64,000 bases of DNA from Shewanella basaltis (lineage in GTDB: Bacteria; Pseudomonadota; Gammaproteobacteria; Enterobacterales; Shewanellaceae): contig NZ_JAKILA010000018.1 of the NCBI RefSeq assembly GCF_023283885.1, positions 42,213 to 106,212 on the forward strand. Direction: 5' to 3'. Every line of letters starts with the position of its first letter. Within the stretch, counting starts at the first letter, position 1. Below are positions 56,422-64,000 of the stretch, piece by piece. The notes under the pieces were generated by a model, which was not told the origin of the DNA, searched no databases, and saw nothing but the letters and a program-made list of their open reading frames with translations. Made by a program: the position numbers and the translations under genes.

Positions 56422-56457
56422 AAATAAAGCCCATCGTAGTGATGATGGGCTTTATTT
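56422..56457. terminator. Bidirectional terminator between YcaO and CotH genes
   Basis: A perfect 14-bp stem AAATAAAGCCCATC / GATGGGCTTTATTT with an 8-nt loop and T-rich flank serves both converging genes. Confidence 0.9.
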
Positions 56458-56466
56458 CATGCCTAA

Positions 56467-57951
56467 TTACTGTGTATCTAAGTAATTATCAACTGCTGTG
56501 GCGCGGTCTTCAGCGTGTTCTAACAGTGTATCGACGGCGTTATAAAAGTCGCTGGTGCTTTCTAAGAAGGTGTAACCAGACACTTCAGTGGTTGCATAGG
56601 GTTCAATCAGTGCCGAGTAGGTGTTGTACTTTGCCTGCATTTTATTGGTTTCAAATGCATCGCTAATCACCTCGAGTAAATATTCGTTATAGCGTTCACG
56701 GTAGACATCATCCGCGTACAGTTTTGAGATGAGTGGCCAACTACTTGAATTGAGATCCGAGAAGTTTAGTGCTAGCGCTCCACCTTGTTTACCATCTTGG
56801 AAGGCCTCGTTGTTGTCCCATGGGATCCAGGTGAGCTTTGAGGTTTCTGGATTGTTGTATAGGTAGTAGTTGTGGGGCATTCTACCGTAGGTGTCCCAGT
56901 TTTGAATAATGCCATTAACGGCTAGGTATTTTAAAAATACGTCAACATCAAATACTGCTTCTAAATTGGTGCGCCATGTCGCCGGATCGCTTGTATAAGT
57001 ATCGTCATGTAGGGCACTAAATAATGCCTCGATATCAGACCAATCTTCGTCGTCTTCGTTGGTCTTTTTCTCAAAATCGTCTTGATTAAATGACCCTTCA
57101 ACAAACATTGCGCCATCATCTTCTGGTTTGTACAGGTTGCCTTCGTCGCTTGAGAATTGTGTGTCGATTAGTGTGTCATCCACTTCTTCAACTAAGGTGT
57201 ATAAACCAAAATATTCAGGGCCGTCGCCGTGGTCAATGTATAAGGTATAAAACCCAGTGTTAGAGACGGCAAGCCCTGCATCTTTAAACACATCGGCGGC
57301 GACTTTTTCACGCAACATTGATTCATCATCAAAATTATTTTTTAAACTAAACTTTTTAAAACCATAAAAACGTTGGTTTTTAATTTGTGGGTAATCATCT
57401 TCAAATTCGTCAAAGTCGAGCTTTAAAGCCAGTTTTAAAATGCCTTGCTGCCAACTGGTTTGCAGTGATGAGTTACCTTTAAAGCGGATACCAACACGAT
57501 ACCATTGGGTACCGTTATAAAACACTTCTGCAGGTACAAAGATAGGATCGTCTTCATCCACTAGGCTGCTTGAACTGGTTCGGCCAAATGTGCCATAGAG
57601 ATCAGTCAGGTTGTCTAACATGCTTTGCCAGCGCGTTTGGGTTACAACAATATCAAGTCGTTTTACTTCTGTGTCACTGAACACTTCGTCAAAGTTAGGG
57701 TCGACATTTTTGCTATGGGTTTCGTCTGTCCAATCTGTTGCTTCAAAATCAGCATCATCAACGTCGGTATCTGTACTGGTTTCTGTGTCTGTTGTGTCTG
57801 TGCTGGTCACAGTTTCTGTGACATCGGTGTCGCTGTCACTTCCACCACAGCCGCTTAGCATTAGAAAACTGCAGAAAATGAGCGTAAGAAATAGCGTAAT
57901 AGGCTGGCTAAAAAGCCTATTGCTGTTAAGCAAATGATTACTGGTAAGCAT
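56467..57951 (-). CDS. CotH-kinase family lipoprotein
   Basis: The 494-aa protein has a signal peptide with lipobox LSGC and Cys35, then an acidic Thr/Ser/Asp-rich linker (about 38-68). The CotH kinase-like domain follows: the segment DIVVTQTRWQSML, a conserved RFKGNSSLQTSWQ, YGFKKFSLKNNFDDES and the nucleotide-type motif WIPWDNNEAF. It is probably an outer-membrane or surface lipoprotein; CotH relatives phosphorylate protein or bind extracellular matrix. AGGAGAATC precedes the ATG. Confidence 0.9.
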   Translation of the reverse strand: MLTSNHLLNSNRLFSQPITLFLTLIFCSFLMLSGCGGSDSDTDVTETVTSTDTTDTETSTDTDVDDADFEATDWTDETHSKNVDPNFDEVFSDTEVKRLDIVVTQTRWQSMLDNLTDLYGTFGRTSSSSLVDEDDPIFVPAEVFYNGTQWYRVGIRFKGNSSLQTSWQQGILKLALKLDFDEFEDDYPQIKNQRFYGFKKFSLKNNFDDESMLREKVAADVFKDAGLAVSNTGFYTLYIDHGDGPEYFGLYTLVEEVDDTLIDTQFSSDEGNLYKPEDDGAMFVEGSFNQDDFEKKTNEDDEDWSDIEALFSALHDDTYTSDPATWRTNLEAVFDVDVFLKYLAVNGIIQNWDTYGRMPHNYYLYNNPETSKLTWIPWDNNEAFQDGKQGGALALNFSDLNSSSWPLISKLYADDVYRERYNEYLLEVISDAFETNKMQAKYNTYSALIEPYATTEVSGYTFLESTSDFYNAVDTLLEHAEDRATAVDNYLDTQ

Positions 57952-58220
57952 CAGATTCTCCTGACAAATGGGTAAACTAGGTGATTCGATTAATTGAAAT
58001 AAAATCGTTAACAGTATGTTAGTGATAAAAAGTGTAAAAATTGTGCAGAGAGCGTGGATATATAGAGCAAGTTGCTAAAAATGAGATAAATGATGACCCA
58101 CAGTGAATTGCGCTTTTTTTGATGGTTTAGGCACGAAAGTGGATAAACTGAAGATTATTACAAATCAATGCGCTAAAGTAACCGCCAAGTTAATTGAGTA
58201 CTAAGTTGTTAGGAAGTTAA

Positions 58221-58469
58221 ATGAATATTGGAAATGAAGTAATTGATAATTTAGCCGATTTAGAACGTTTTTTACTCTTAGTCGAGAAAGGCGGTCTAGG
58301 TTTGCAGGGCGTAGCTGGTGTGGGGATGGCCACCAGTAATGCGGATGGTCGTCATTTTGTCGCTGTTTTTGGTGATAACCATAAGCTTTTACTTGGCCGC
58401 TGGGTAACGCCGGAAATTTTTGAAACGGGTCAAGATATGGTTAAAAATGGGGTTAAGCCTAAGCACTGA
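58221..58469 (+). CDS. Small hypothetical protein (82 aa)
   Basis: I recognise no family. It is soluble, starts MNIGNEVIDNLADLERFLLL, has a Gly-rich middle (GGLGLQGVAGVGMATSNADG) and ends FAVFGDNHKLLLGRWVTPEI-like strands. AGGAAG lies 6 nt before the ATG, so it is probably real. It ends at a shared terminator with amt. Confidence 0.65.
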   Translation: MNIGNEVIDNLADLERFLLLVEKGGLGLQGVAGVGMATSNADGRHFVAVFGDNHKLLLGRWVTPEIFETGQDMVKNGVKPKH

Positions 58470-58507
58470 TCCCCCCCAGGTTTAATCAAGATGAATACCG
58501 TTTAAAC

Positions 58508-58538
58508 AAAAAGGCAGAATACGATTCTGCCTTTTTTA
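58508..58538. terminator. Bidirectional terminator between the 82-aa gene and amt
   Basis: An 11-bp stem AAAGGCAGAAT / ATTCTGCCTTT with a 3-nt loop is followed by TTT. Confidence 0.85.
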
Positions 58539-58552
58539 CTCGCTGATTTGAG

Positions 58553-59767
58553 TTACTTGTCTGAGTTAGTTGAGCCAATTTTATGAATGGCTAAGTCAGC
58601 GCCAATAAATTCATGTTCCTGGCTTAAACGTAAGCTTGAGATTTTATTTACCATGCCGTAAACGATTAGACCGCCCATTAATGCGACAACAACACCAGCA
58701 ACACTACCGACTAATTGAGACATTAAGCTTACCCCGCCAAGGCCGCCCAATGCTTGCTGGCCAAAAATACCTGCCGCAATACCGCCCCACACGCCACATA
58801 AACCGTGAAGCGGCCATACACCGAGTACGTCATCTATTTTACTGCTGCGTTGTAATTTAGTGTACACCCACACAAATAAACCGCCCGCGATACCGCCTAC
58901 AATAAATGCGCCGACAGGGTGCATTAAGTCAGAGCCAGCACAAACGGCAACTAAGCCTGCTAACGGTCCGTTATGAATAAACCCTGGGTCGTTTTTACCC
59001 ACAATTAGCGCGATAACCGTGCCGCCAACCATGGCCATTAAACTATTGACTGCCACTAAGCCGCTAATGCCATCGAGTGTTTGTGCTGACATCACGTTAA
59101 AGCCAAACCAGCCCACTATCAGCACCCATGAGCCTAGCGCCAAGAAGGGAATGTTAGACGGTGCAAATGCAATACCCGGTTTACGACCACGACGAGCGCC
59201 AAGTAAATAAATGGCTACAAATGCAAGCCACCCTCCCATGGCATGTACTACTACAGAACCGGCGAAGTCATGAAATTGGGCGCCAAATTGGTTTTCTAAC
59301 CAGGTTTGAAAGCCATAATTGCCGTTCCAGATAATGCCTTCAAATAACGGGTATACAAAAGCCACAATCATGGCCGAGGCAAACAAGAAGGGCCTAAAAC
59401 TGCCACGCTCGGCAATGCCGCCCGAAACAATGGCTGGGATCGCCGCTGCGAAGGTTAATAAAAAGAAGAACTTAACTAACTGATAGCCGTTATCTGCGCC
59501 AAGCGTTTCAGCACTCACAAAAAAGTGGCTTCCGTATGCGATTTGATAACCAATGACAAAGTAGGCAATGGCCGAAAAAGCAAAGTCCGTCAAAATTTTA
59601 ACCAGGGCATTTACCTGGTTTTTGTGTCTTACAGTACCGACTTCTAAAAATGCAAAGCCAGCATGCATGGCCAAAACCATGATTGCACCAAGTAAGATAA
59701 ATACCGTGTCCGCACTTTGTGCAATGACACTAATTGCATCGCTAATGTTATTTGTTTCAGTTGCCAT
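58553..59767 (-). CDS. amt: Ammonium transporter
   Basis: The 404-aa Amt/Mep/Rh channel has about 11 membrane segments. It has AMHAGFAFLEVGTVRHKNQV, the conserved FAGSVVVHAMGGWLAF histidine motif, GWFGFNVMSA and DDVLGVWPLHGLCGVWGGIA. It takes up ammonium. No glnK lies next to it, unlike many operons. The 5' flank (59768-60091) is AT-rich; I see no convincing sigma-54 promoter there. Confidence 0.94.
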   Translation of the reverse strand: MATETNNISDAISVIAQSADTVFILLGAIMVLAMHAGFAFLEVGTVRHKNQVNALVKILTDFAFSAIAYFVIGYQIAYGSHFFVSAETLGADNGYQLVKFFFLLTFAAAIPAIVSGGIAERGSFRPFLFASAMIVAFVYPLFEGIIWNGNYGFQTWLENQFGAQFHDFAGSVVVHAMGGWLAFVAIYLLGARRGRKPGIAFAPSNIPFLALGSWVLIVGWFGFNVMSAQTLDGISGLVAVNSLMAMVGGTVIALIVGKNDPGFIHNGPLAGLVAVCAGSDLMHPVGAFIVGGIAGGLFVWVYTKLQRSSKIDDVLGVWPLHGLCGVWGGIAAGIFGQQALGGLGGVSLMSQLVGSVAGVVVALMGGLIVYGMVNKISSLRLSQEHEFIGADLAIHKIGSTNSDK

Positions 59768-60091
59768 TGAAGGATTCTCTTTGGGAATTCATGCGCTTAT
59801 AAAGCAAAAGCCATTCCGTTTTTTTGATTAAAGCCTTGCTCTGTGGGCACTCTCGGTGCAAATCTATGAAAATGTTGTTGAAATTATTTGAGCCTTGCTC
59901 GTTTTTTGTGCATGGGGTTGAATTTATTATGCTAAAAATGATGGGGTTTTTAGTGGAATATGTTGAGGTTGTACCAATATAGTGCGCTCACGCTTTGTTT
60001 TGGTGCAGCCTGGTGTTGGGGGCATTAACATGATATTAACTTAAGTGTAGGCGAGTTTATTGACGTGAGCGTTGAGCCAATAAGGATCTGT
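59768..60091. other. Divergent intergenic region amt/thiolase
   Basis: This 324-bp region feeds divergent genes. It is AT-rich with no repeat, hairpin or operator I can support. Confidence 0.4.
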
Positions 60092-61261
60092 ATGACAAGT
60101 GTAAGAATTGCAGGTGTGGGGATGATCCCCTTTTGCAAACCAGGTAAACACCAGCCTTATCGTGTGATGGCTGCCAAAGCAATAAAACTGGCATTAGCCG
60201 ATGCTGGGCTTGAGGAAAAATGGATTCAGCAAGCTTATGGAGCCTATATTTATGGCGACAGCACAAGCGCCCAGCATGCTTTATATGATGTATGCCAAAG
60301 CGGTATTCCGATTATTAATGTGAACAACAATTGCTCGAGTGGTTCAACCGCATTGTTTTTGGCTCGCCAGGCGGTGTTATCGGGTCAGGTTGAGTGTGCA
60401 TTAGCATTTGGCTTTGAAGAAATGCAACCTGGCGCGTTAGGCTCACATTGGCAAGACAGAGAAAGTCCATTCGAGCGGCTCGATCCTGTATTGCAGCAAT
60501 TCAACGCACCACAAGGGCCTATTGCGTTACGTGCTTTTGGCGCGGCTGGCCGCCATTATATGGACAAATACCATGTAGGCGCTGATATCTTTGCTAAGGT
60601 GGCCGAAAAGTCACGCAGACATGCCATCAATAATCCTTACTCAATGTTTTCAACACCATTAACATACCAACAAGTGCTAGACGATAAAGTGATATACGAC
60701 AATTACCTTACGCGCTTAATGGCGTGTCCGCCAACCTGTGGCGCCGCCGCGGTTATCGTATGCAGTGAGGCATTTGCCCGCCAGCATGGTCTTTCGTCTC
60801 AGGTCAAAATACTTGCACAAGCCATGGCAACCGACACCGAACTTTCGTGGCAAGACCCTATATACGCAGTAGGCAAAAGTATGAGTCAGCAAGCGGCACA
60901 GCAGGTTTATGAAGATGCTGGAGTGAGTCCAAACGACATTGATGTGATTGAGTTGCATGATTGCTTTACCCCAAATGAGGTGATTACTTATGAGGCTTTA
61001 GGGCTGTGTCCTGAAGGTGGTGCAGCACAATTTATTGCCGATGGTGACAACACTTATGGCGGCCGTTATGTGATTGGGCCATCGGGCGGGTTAATGTCAA
61101 AAGGCCATCCTATTGGGGCGACCGGTTTAGCGCAATGTACTGAGCTAACTTGGCATTTACGAGGCCAAGCAGGTCATCGTCAGGTGGATAACGCTAAACT
61201 GGCATTACAGCATAATGTGGGGTTGGGCGGTGCCGTTGTGGTGACCTTATACGGCGTGTAG
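60092..61261 (+). CDS. Thiolase-family/lipid-transfer protein
   Basis: From the ATG at 60092 (AAGGA 5 nt upstream) the protein has 389 aa. It has the thiolase fold: active-site Cys81 in NNNCSSGSTALF, DVIELHDCFTPNEV with the second conserved residues, and SGGLMSKGHPIGATG with the catalytic His. The pattern fits SCP2-type thiolases and non-specific lipid-transfer-like proteins rather than acetyl-CoA acetyltransferases. The substrate is not determinable; no fatty-acid gene is adjacent. Confidence 0.88.
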   Translation: MTSVRIAGVGMIPFCKPGKHQPYRVMAAKAIKLALADAGLEEKWIQQAYGAYIYGDSTSAQHALYDVCQSGIPIINVNNNCSSGSTALFLARQAVLSGQVECALAFGFEEMQPGALGSHWQDRESPFERLDPVLQQFNAPQGPIALRAFGAAGRHYMDKYHVGADIFAKVAEKSRRHAINNPYSMFSTPLTYQQVLDDKVIYDNYLTRLMACPPTCGAAAVIVCSEAFARQHGLSSQVKILAQAMATDTELSWQDPIYAVGKSMSQQAAQQVYEDAGVSPNDIDVIELHDCFTPNEVITYEALGLCPEGGAAQFIADGDNTYGGRYVIGPSGGLMSKGHPIGATGLAQCTELTWHLRGQAGHRQVDNAKLALQHNVGLGGAVVVTLYGV

Positions 61262-61275
61262 TTTGCCTTTTTAGT

Positions 61276-61305
61276 CATGCAGTGCGAGGCTTATCGCACT
61301 GCATG
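61276..61305. terminator. Perfect hairpin between thiolase and PepSY genes
   Basis: An 11-bp perfect stem CATGCAGTGCG / CGCACTGCATG with an 8-nt loop lies between converging genes. No T-run follows, so it is a weak terminator at best. Confidence 0.5.
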
Positions 61306-61307
61306 CT

Positions 61308-61368
61308 AATACCATTGCGCATTCATAATTCTCGCTGCGAGCTCATTGACTCACGTGCAATGGTATAA
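61308..61368. repeat. Small palindromic element
   Basis: ATACCATTGCGCA at the left is the near reverse complement of CGTGCAATGGTAT at the right. The ATACCATT ends match those of the 47810 and 53374 repeats, so it may be a solo relative of that family. Confidence 0.45.
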
Positions 61369-61374
61369 ATAATG

Positions 61375-62484
61375 TTAAGCGGCTTTTTTCGCTTTACGAC
61401 CAAAAGTGCGACGACAAAATGTCACCAAGCTGAACGATAAAATGCCCGTGCCAATCAACGAGACTAATGTAATCAATGCCACATAACTGGCCGGCATATT
61501 CAGTCCATCGTGCAGTGGGCGTACAAAGCTGGCAATCCTGCCCGATAACGGCCTATCGCTGTGTTTTAATGCCGACTCGATAACGCCTGTGGTGTGGTTG
61601 ATGCTAATGCGATCGGCTTCTCTTAACCAAACACCTGGATGCTCGTCAAATTGAATCGAAAATATCTGTGCTTGCGGCTTAATCGCATCGCCTTGCATGT
61701 CAGGGCTAGGCTTTTTTCTTGGTTTTGAACGAGGTTTACTCACTGAGACTAACTCTGCGTCTGGCCACACTTGTTGGGCACTCGTGAGCTGGCTTAACCA
61801 ATCATTACTTTGGCTTAGTGGAAACGATTGAGTAACAGGTTTTTGATTTAGCGCCCCAGTCCATAAGCTATTGTAGGTTATTAAAAAGCCGCTCAAGCAC
61901 AAAATAAATAAAGGTATTGAGATAAATAGCCCAAGCTGAATATGGCTTTTTAGCAGACTGCTTGAACGAGTATTTTTTGGCAGTGTTTGTTTTAAGCGAA
62001 AGCCGTTACGTACCCGCCACCATAAATAAATCCCAATTAATGTGACAATCGCGCCAGCCAAAGAGGCCCATGCATTGATGTATTTACCGCCATTGTCGAT
62101 TAAAAAATTACGATGTAACCAAAAGGCGGTTTCATAAAAAGGCAGGTCGAATGAAGCGCGGTTAGCAAGCTCATTGAGCTCACTGTCTAATGCGATAGCT
62201 TTGCCGCGCGTGGTGGCTTGAATATAAGGAGTATGTTCTGTTGGAAAACGTACCGTGCTCATTTCGGGGTAGCGTTCAAATACCTTTGCTACCGTTTCTG
62301 CTTTTTGCTCAATCGTTTGCGGGACAAAGGTTTGGCCTAAACTGTCTGTGCGCTTTAATAAATCTACGCTGCCTAAATAAACCCCTGTCGTTAGTACTAT
62401 TAACATGGTGATGCTAATAACAAAGCCTATCCAGTTATGAAGCCATTTTAATATTGAAACCATATTCATGTTGTATTTGCTCAA
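61375..62484 (-). CDS. PepSY-associated membrane protein, iron uptake type
   Basis: The 369-aa protein begins at TTG 62484 or at ATG 62469 (MNMVSILKWLHNWIGF). PepSY-TM architecture: first membrane helix LHNWIGFVISITMLIVLTTG, a periplasmic PepSY domain (~40-120), a helix at ASLAGAIVTLIGIYLWW, another at LFISIPLFILCLSGFLI, a second PepSY region and a last helix YVALITLVSLIGTGI. Members reduce or support siderophore-iron uptake and are commonly beside TonB-dependent receptors. A Fur-like site lies upstream, beyond the inserted MITE. Confidence 0.88.
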   Translation of the reverse strand: MSKYNMNMVSILKWLHNWIGFVISITMLIVLTTGVYLGSVDLLKRTDSLGQTFVPQTIEQKAETVAKVFERYPEMSTVRFPTEHTPYIQATTRGKAIALDSELNELANRASFDLPFYETAFWLHRNFLIDNGGKYINAWASLAGAIVTLIGIYLWWRVRNGFRLKQTLPKNTRSSSLLKSHIQLGLFISIPLFILCLSGFLITYNSLWTGALNQKPVTQSFPLSQSNDWLSQLTSAQQVWPDAELVSVSKPRSKPRKKPSPDMQGDAIKPQAQIFSIQFDEHPGVWLREADRISINHTTGVIESALKHSDRPLSGRIASFVRPLHDGLNMPASYVALITLVSLIGTGILSFSLVTFCRRTFGRKAKKAA

Positions 62485-62526
62485 ATTACACTGTGATGTG
62501 TTAATGTTTTTGGAAGTGTTGTAAAT

Positions 62527-62723
62527 AACCTAAATTCTGGATAACAAACGCCTTTCAAACAGCCCTTTGTCTTTCTCACTGCGTTGATTTAACTTGCAAT
62601 AGACTCGCTATTGGCGAGTTAATTCGCCTTGTGATTAACACAAATGACAAGCTTGAAAGTCGACAAGGGTTAACCTATTTATTTTTTCGTTTTATCAATT
62701 CATCTTTTATCCACATTTTAGGT
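62527..62723 (+). mobile_element. Diverged MITE, subfamily A-like (197 bp)
   Basis: The ends AACCTAAATTCTGGATAA and TTATCCACATTTTAGGT are decayed inverted repeats and internal sequence matches subfamily A with many changes (for example GACTCGCTATTGGCGAG). Flanks AAAT and AAAA no longer match exactly. It sits in the regulatory region of the PepSY gene. Confidence 0.78.
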
Positions 62724-62793
62724 AAAACGATTGAATATAGTAGATAAAGTGAGCTCTTTACTGTTAAAAGAGTCCGCTCACCACGCAATGGTT

Positions 62794-62812
62794 GGTAATG
62801 ATAATTAATCTC
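62794..62812. promoter_or_regulatory. Fur-box-like site
   Basis: GGTAATGATAATTAATCTC matches the 19-bp consensus GATAATGATAATCATTATC at 15 positions by my count. It lies between the divergent PepSY and tonB genes, about 310-325 bp from each start. Confidence 0.6.
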
Positions 62813-62930
62813 AATTATTTGTTCAATTGGAGTGTTAGAAACGAGGCGACTGAGTATGTCATTCGCTTAGATTGTTAGTGTTTGGTTTTTTAGATGTTGG
62901 TTTTTTGTTTGTTGGTTTGAGGGTTAGAGC

Positions 62931-62957
62931 TATATGTAACAAAATATTTTACATATA
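62931..62957. promoter_or_regulatory. Perfect inverted repeat upstream of tonB
   Basis: TATATGTAA and TTACATATA are 9-bp perfect arms with a 9-nt A/T spacer (CAAAATATT). The position is about 180 bp upstream of tonB; it is operator-like but its regulator is unknown. Confidence 0.45.
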
Positions 62958-63135
62958 TTGGTATTGTTGCTAACAATTAATGGGCACCTTACTTTAATTC
63001 TCGTTAACTCCTGATTGTAAATACAGCCTTAACAAGGCTGATAGCTGATATCACTATTAAACGGTTGCATAGGTTTTATGGTGATATTGCAGATCCTAGT
63101 TATTTTAGTCTTGAGTTACTCATAAAGGATTGTCT

Positions 63136-63822
63136 ATGAACTCACATACGTTGCTTGGCCGACAAGATGGATTTTTGCATGCAAGTGTCATCAATACGGG
63201 GGGAGCATTTTATTACCCAATATGGTTTAGGCAAACTGCCATTTTAATCACTGGCGCAGTGGTAACCTTAGGGTTATTTATATTTATGTCTCAACTGGTT
63301 AAAAACGATCAAATCTATATTGGCGAGCCAAGCGATGCTCCGGTTATTAGTGTGGTTCAGGATACGCCTAAACCCATACCACCTAAAACGGTTGAGCGAT
63401 TAAAACCCAAACCAGTAATCCCTGCCATTGAGCGCGTTGCAGTACCTAGTGCTGGCGGAACTGAAGTGACCATGATACCCAATGAGCTTTTACCGCCAGT
63501 GATGCCGAGTCAGTCTGAAACTTATGAGCGTGGTGTTAGCTCAAGTGATGCATTGCCTGTTGTGCAAGTTGCTCCTCAATATCCAATTATTGCGGCCCGT
63601 GATGGGGTTGAAGGATATGTTATTGTTGAATTTGATATCAATGAAGTGGGTGCTGTAATAAATGTCAGTGTGATAGAAGCTCAGCCTAAACGCACATTTG
63701 ATCGCTCTGCAATTCAGGCTGTCAAAGGTTGGAAGTACAAACCTAAGGTGGATCAAGGCCATGCAGTTAGCCAACCGCGCCAGCAAGTGAGGCTCGACTT
63801 TACCTTAGAGAAAAGCAATTAA
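63136..63822 (+). CDS. TonB family energy-transducing protein
   Basis: From the ATG at 63136 (AAGGA 6 nt upstream) the protein has 228 aa. One membrane helix lies at ~33-54 (TAILITGAVVTLGLFIFM), a Pro/Lys-rich periplasmic spacer at ~72-100 (PKPIPPKTVERLKPKPVIPA), and the C-terminal TonB domain at ~140-228 (YPIIAARDGVEGYVIVEFDI; VKGWKYKPKV). It couples the proton motive force to outer-membrane receptors. No exbB, exbD or receptor gene is within the window, so they may lie beyond it. Confidence 0.87.
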   Translation: MNSHTLLGRQDGFLHASVINTGGAFYYPIWFRQTAILITGAVVTLGLFIFMSQLVKNDQIYIGEPSDAPVISVVQDTPKPIPPKTVERLKPKPVIPAIERVAVPSAGGTEVTMIPNELLPPVMPSQSETYERGVSSSDALPVVQVAPQYPIIAARDGVEGYVIVEFDINEVGAVINVSVIEAQPKRTFDRSAIQAVKGWKYKPKVDQGHAVSQPRQQVRLDFTLEKSN

Positions 63823-63974
63823 TGAATCTTGGCCTATCGCCTAAGTGGCCTTGTCATTTAGTGCAACAAGATTTGAAGCCGCTACCCTCGCTAGGGCCTG
63901 TTGACCTTTCAAGGTTGTTTTTGCAGCGAATTGTTGGCCATTACTCATATACAAGTGCGCGGCAGAGACTTTGA
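63822..63974 (+). CDS. Short ORF overlapping the tonB stop
   Basis: ATG at 63822 overlaps the tonB TAA by one base and runs 50 codons to TGA at 63972-63974 (MNLGLSPKWPCHLVQQDLKP). It has no binding site and the composition is unlike a coding region; the 3' part is a hairpin. It could be a repeat rather than a gene. Confidence 0.25.
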   Translation: MNLGLSPKWPCHLVQQDLKPLPSLGPVDLSRLFLQRIVGHYSYTSARQRL

Positions 63975-64000
63975 GGTGTAGTTATTCTACATAAAAAGTC
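63967..64000 (+). repeat. Terminal hairpin, possibly part of a repeat
   Basis: GACTTT / AAAGTC and an inner TGTAG / CTACA pair with a 5-nt loop form a hairpin that reaches the window edge. No second copy is in the window. Confidence 0.4.

Larger units (their letters stand above)
62485..63135. other. Divergent PepSY/tonB regulatory interval
   Basis: This 651-bp region holds the diverged MITE, the Fur-like site and the 9-bp inverted repeat. No gene is seen. Confidence 0.55.

Noticed and set aside
59768..60091. Sigma-54 promoter upstream of amt
   Set aside because: No TGGCAC-N5-TTGCA match in either orientation at an acceptable quality.

Overview
The window reads as chromosomal DNA of a marine gammaproteobacterium, most likely a Shewanella of moderate-to-low GC. 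The evidence is synteny and protein style: hrpB-mrcB near sfsA; zapA-6S RNA-fau facing ygfB-ubiH-ubiI-gcvTHP; folX-folE-folM; and an OsmC-YcaO fusion. The genus is inferred; no 16S gene is present. I see no prophage, plasmid genes, CRISPR array, tRNA or rRNA.

Layout. 1-10.7 kb: sfsA (cut by the window edge), aminopeptidase PepB, a GGDEF/EAL protein, helicase HrpB and PBP1b. 10.8-17.6 kb: an ion channel, then a seven-gene minus-strand cluster (lipoprotein, DUF350 membrane protein, membrane-anchored spermidine-synthase-like enzyme, DUF2170, PspA/IM30, DUF2491, small basic protein). It resembles E. coli yjfIJKL but with an aminopropyltransferase-like enzyme. 17.7-28.9 kb: glnE, an SbtA-type bicarbonate permease, a bactofilin with a membrane segment, an L,D-transpeptidase and small housekeeping genes. 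29.3-35.1 kb: mdh, a short-chain dehydrogenase with a DCC thiol protein, the tetrahydromonapterin set folX/folE/folM, and metY. 35.4-45 kb: fau, 6S RNA, zapA, ygfB, ubiH, ubiI and the glycine cleavage genes gcvT, gcvH, gcvP. 45-46.5 kb: a gene-free block of tandem terminator-ended repeats and interspersed repeats. 46.5-64 kb: CBM9-like protein, CBS protein, serine hydrolase, LysE exporter, DsbA-like protein, trmH, cspA, OsmC-YcaO, CotH lipoprotein, amt, thiolase-like protein, and an iron-related pair (PepSY membrane protein and TonB) around a Fur-box-like site.

Two non-genic signals stand out. First, a ~196 bp non-coding mobile element (MITE) occurs seven times plus one decayed copy. It has covarying terminal inverted repeats and 4-bp direct target duplications, exact in five copies. 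Second, the palindrome GACATAWTATGTC occurs three times, only in the two promoter regions of the PspA/polyamine-type cluster, in each case next to an extended -10 sequence. This indicates one unknown regulator for both transcription units of that envelope-stress-like module. Further observations are three tandem ~200 bp units each ending in a terminator behind gcvP, a 29-codon ORF with a strong Shine-Dalgarno sequence overlapping a nuclease-family gene, and a second repeat family into which one MITE copy has inserted.

Nothing here is certain to be a new system. The best candidate is the operator-linked PspA-DUF350-DUF2491-aminopropyltransferase module at 11.7-17.7 kb.
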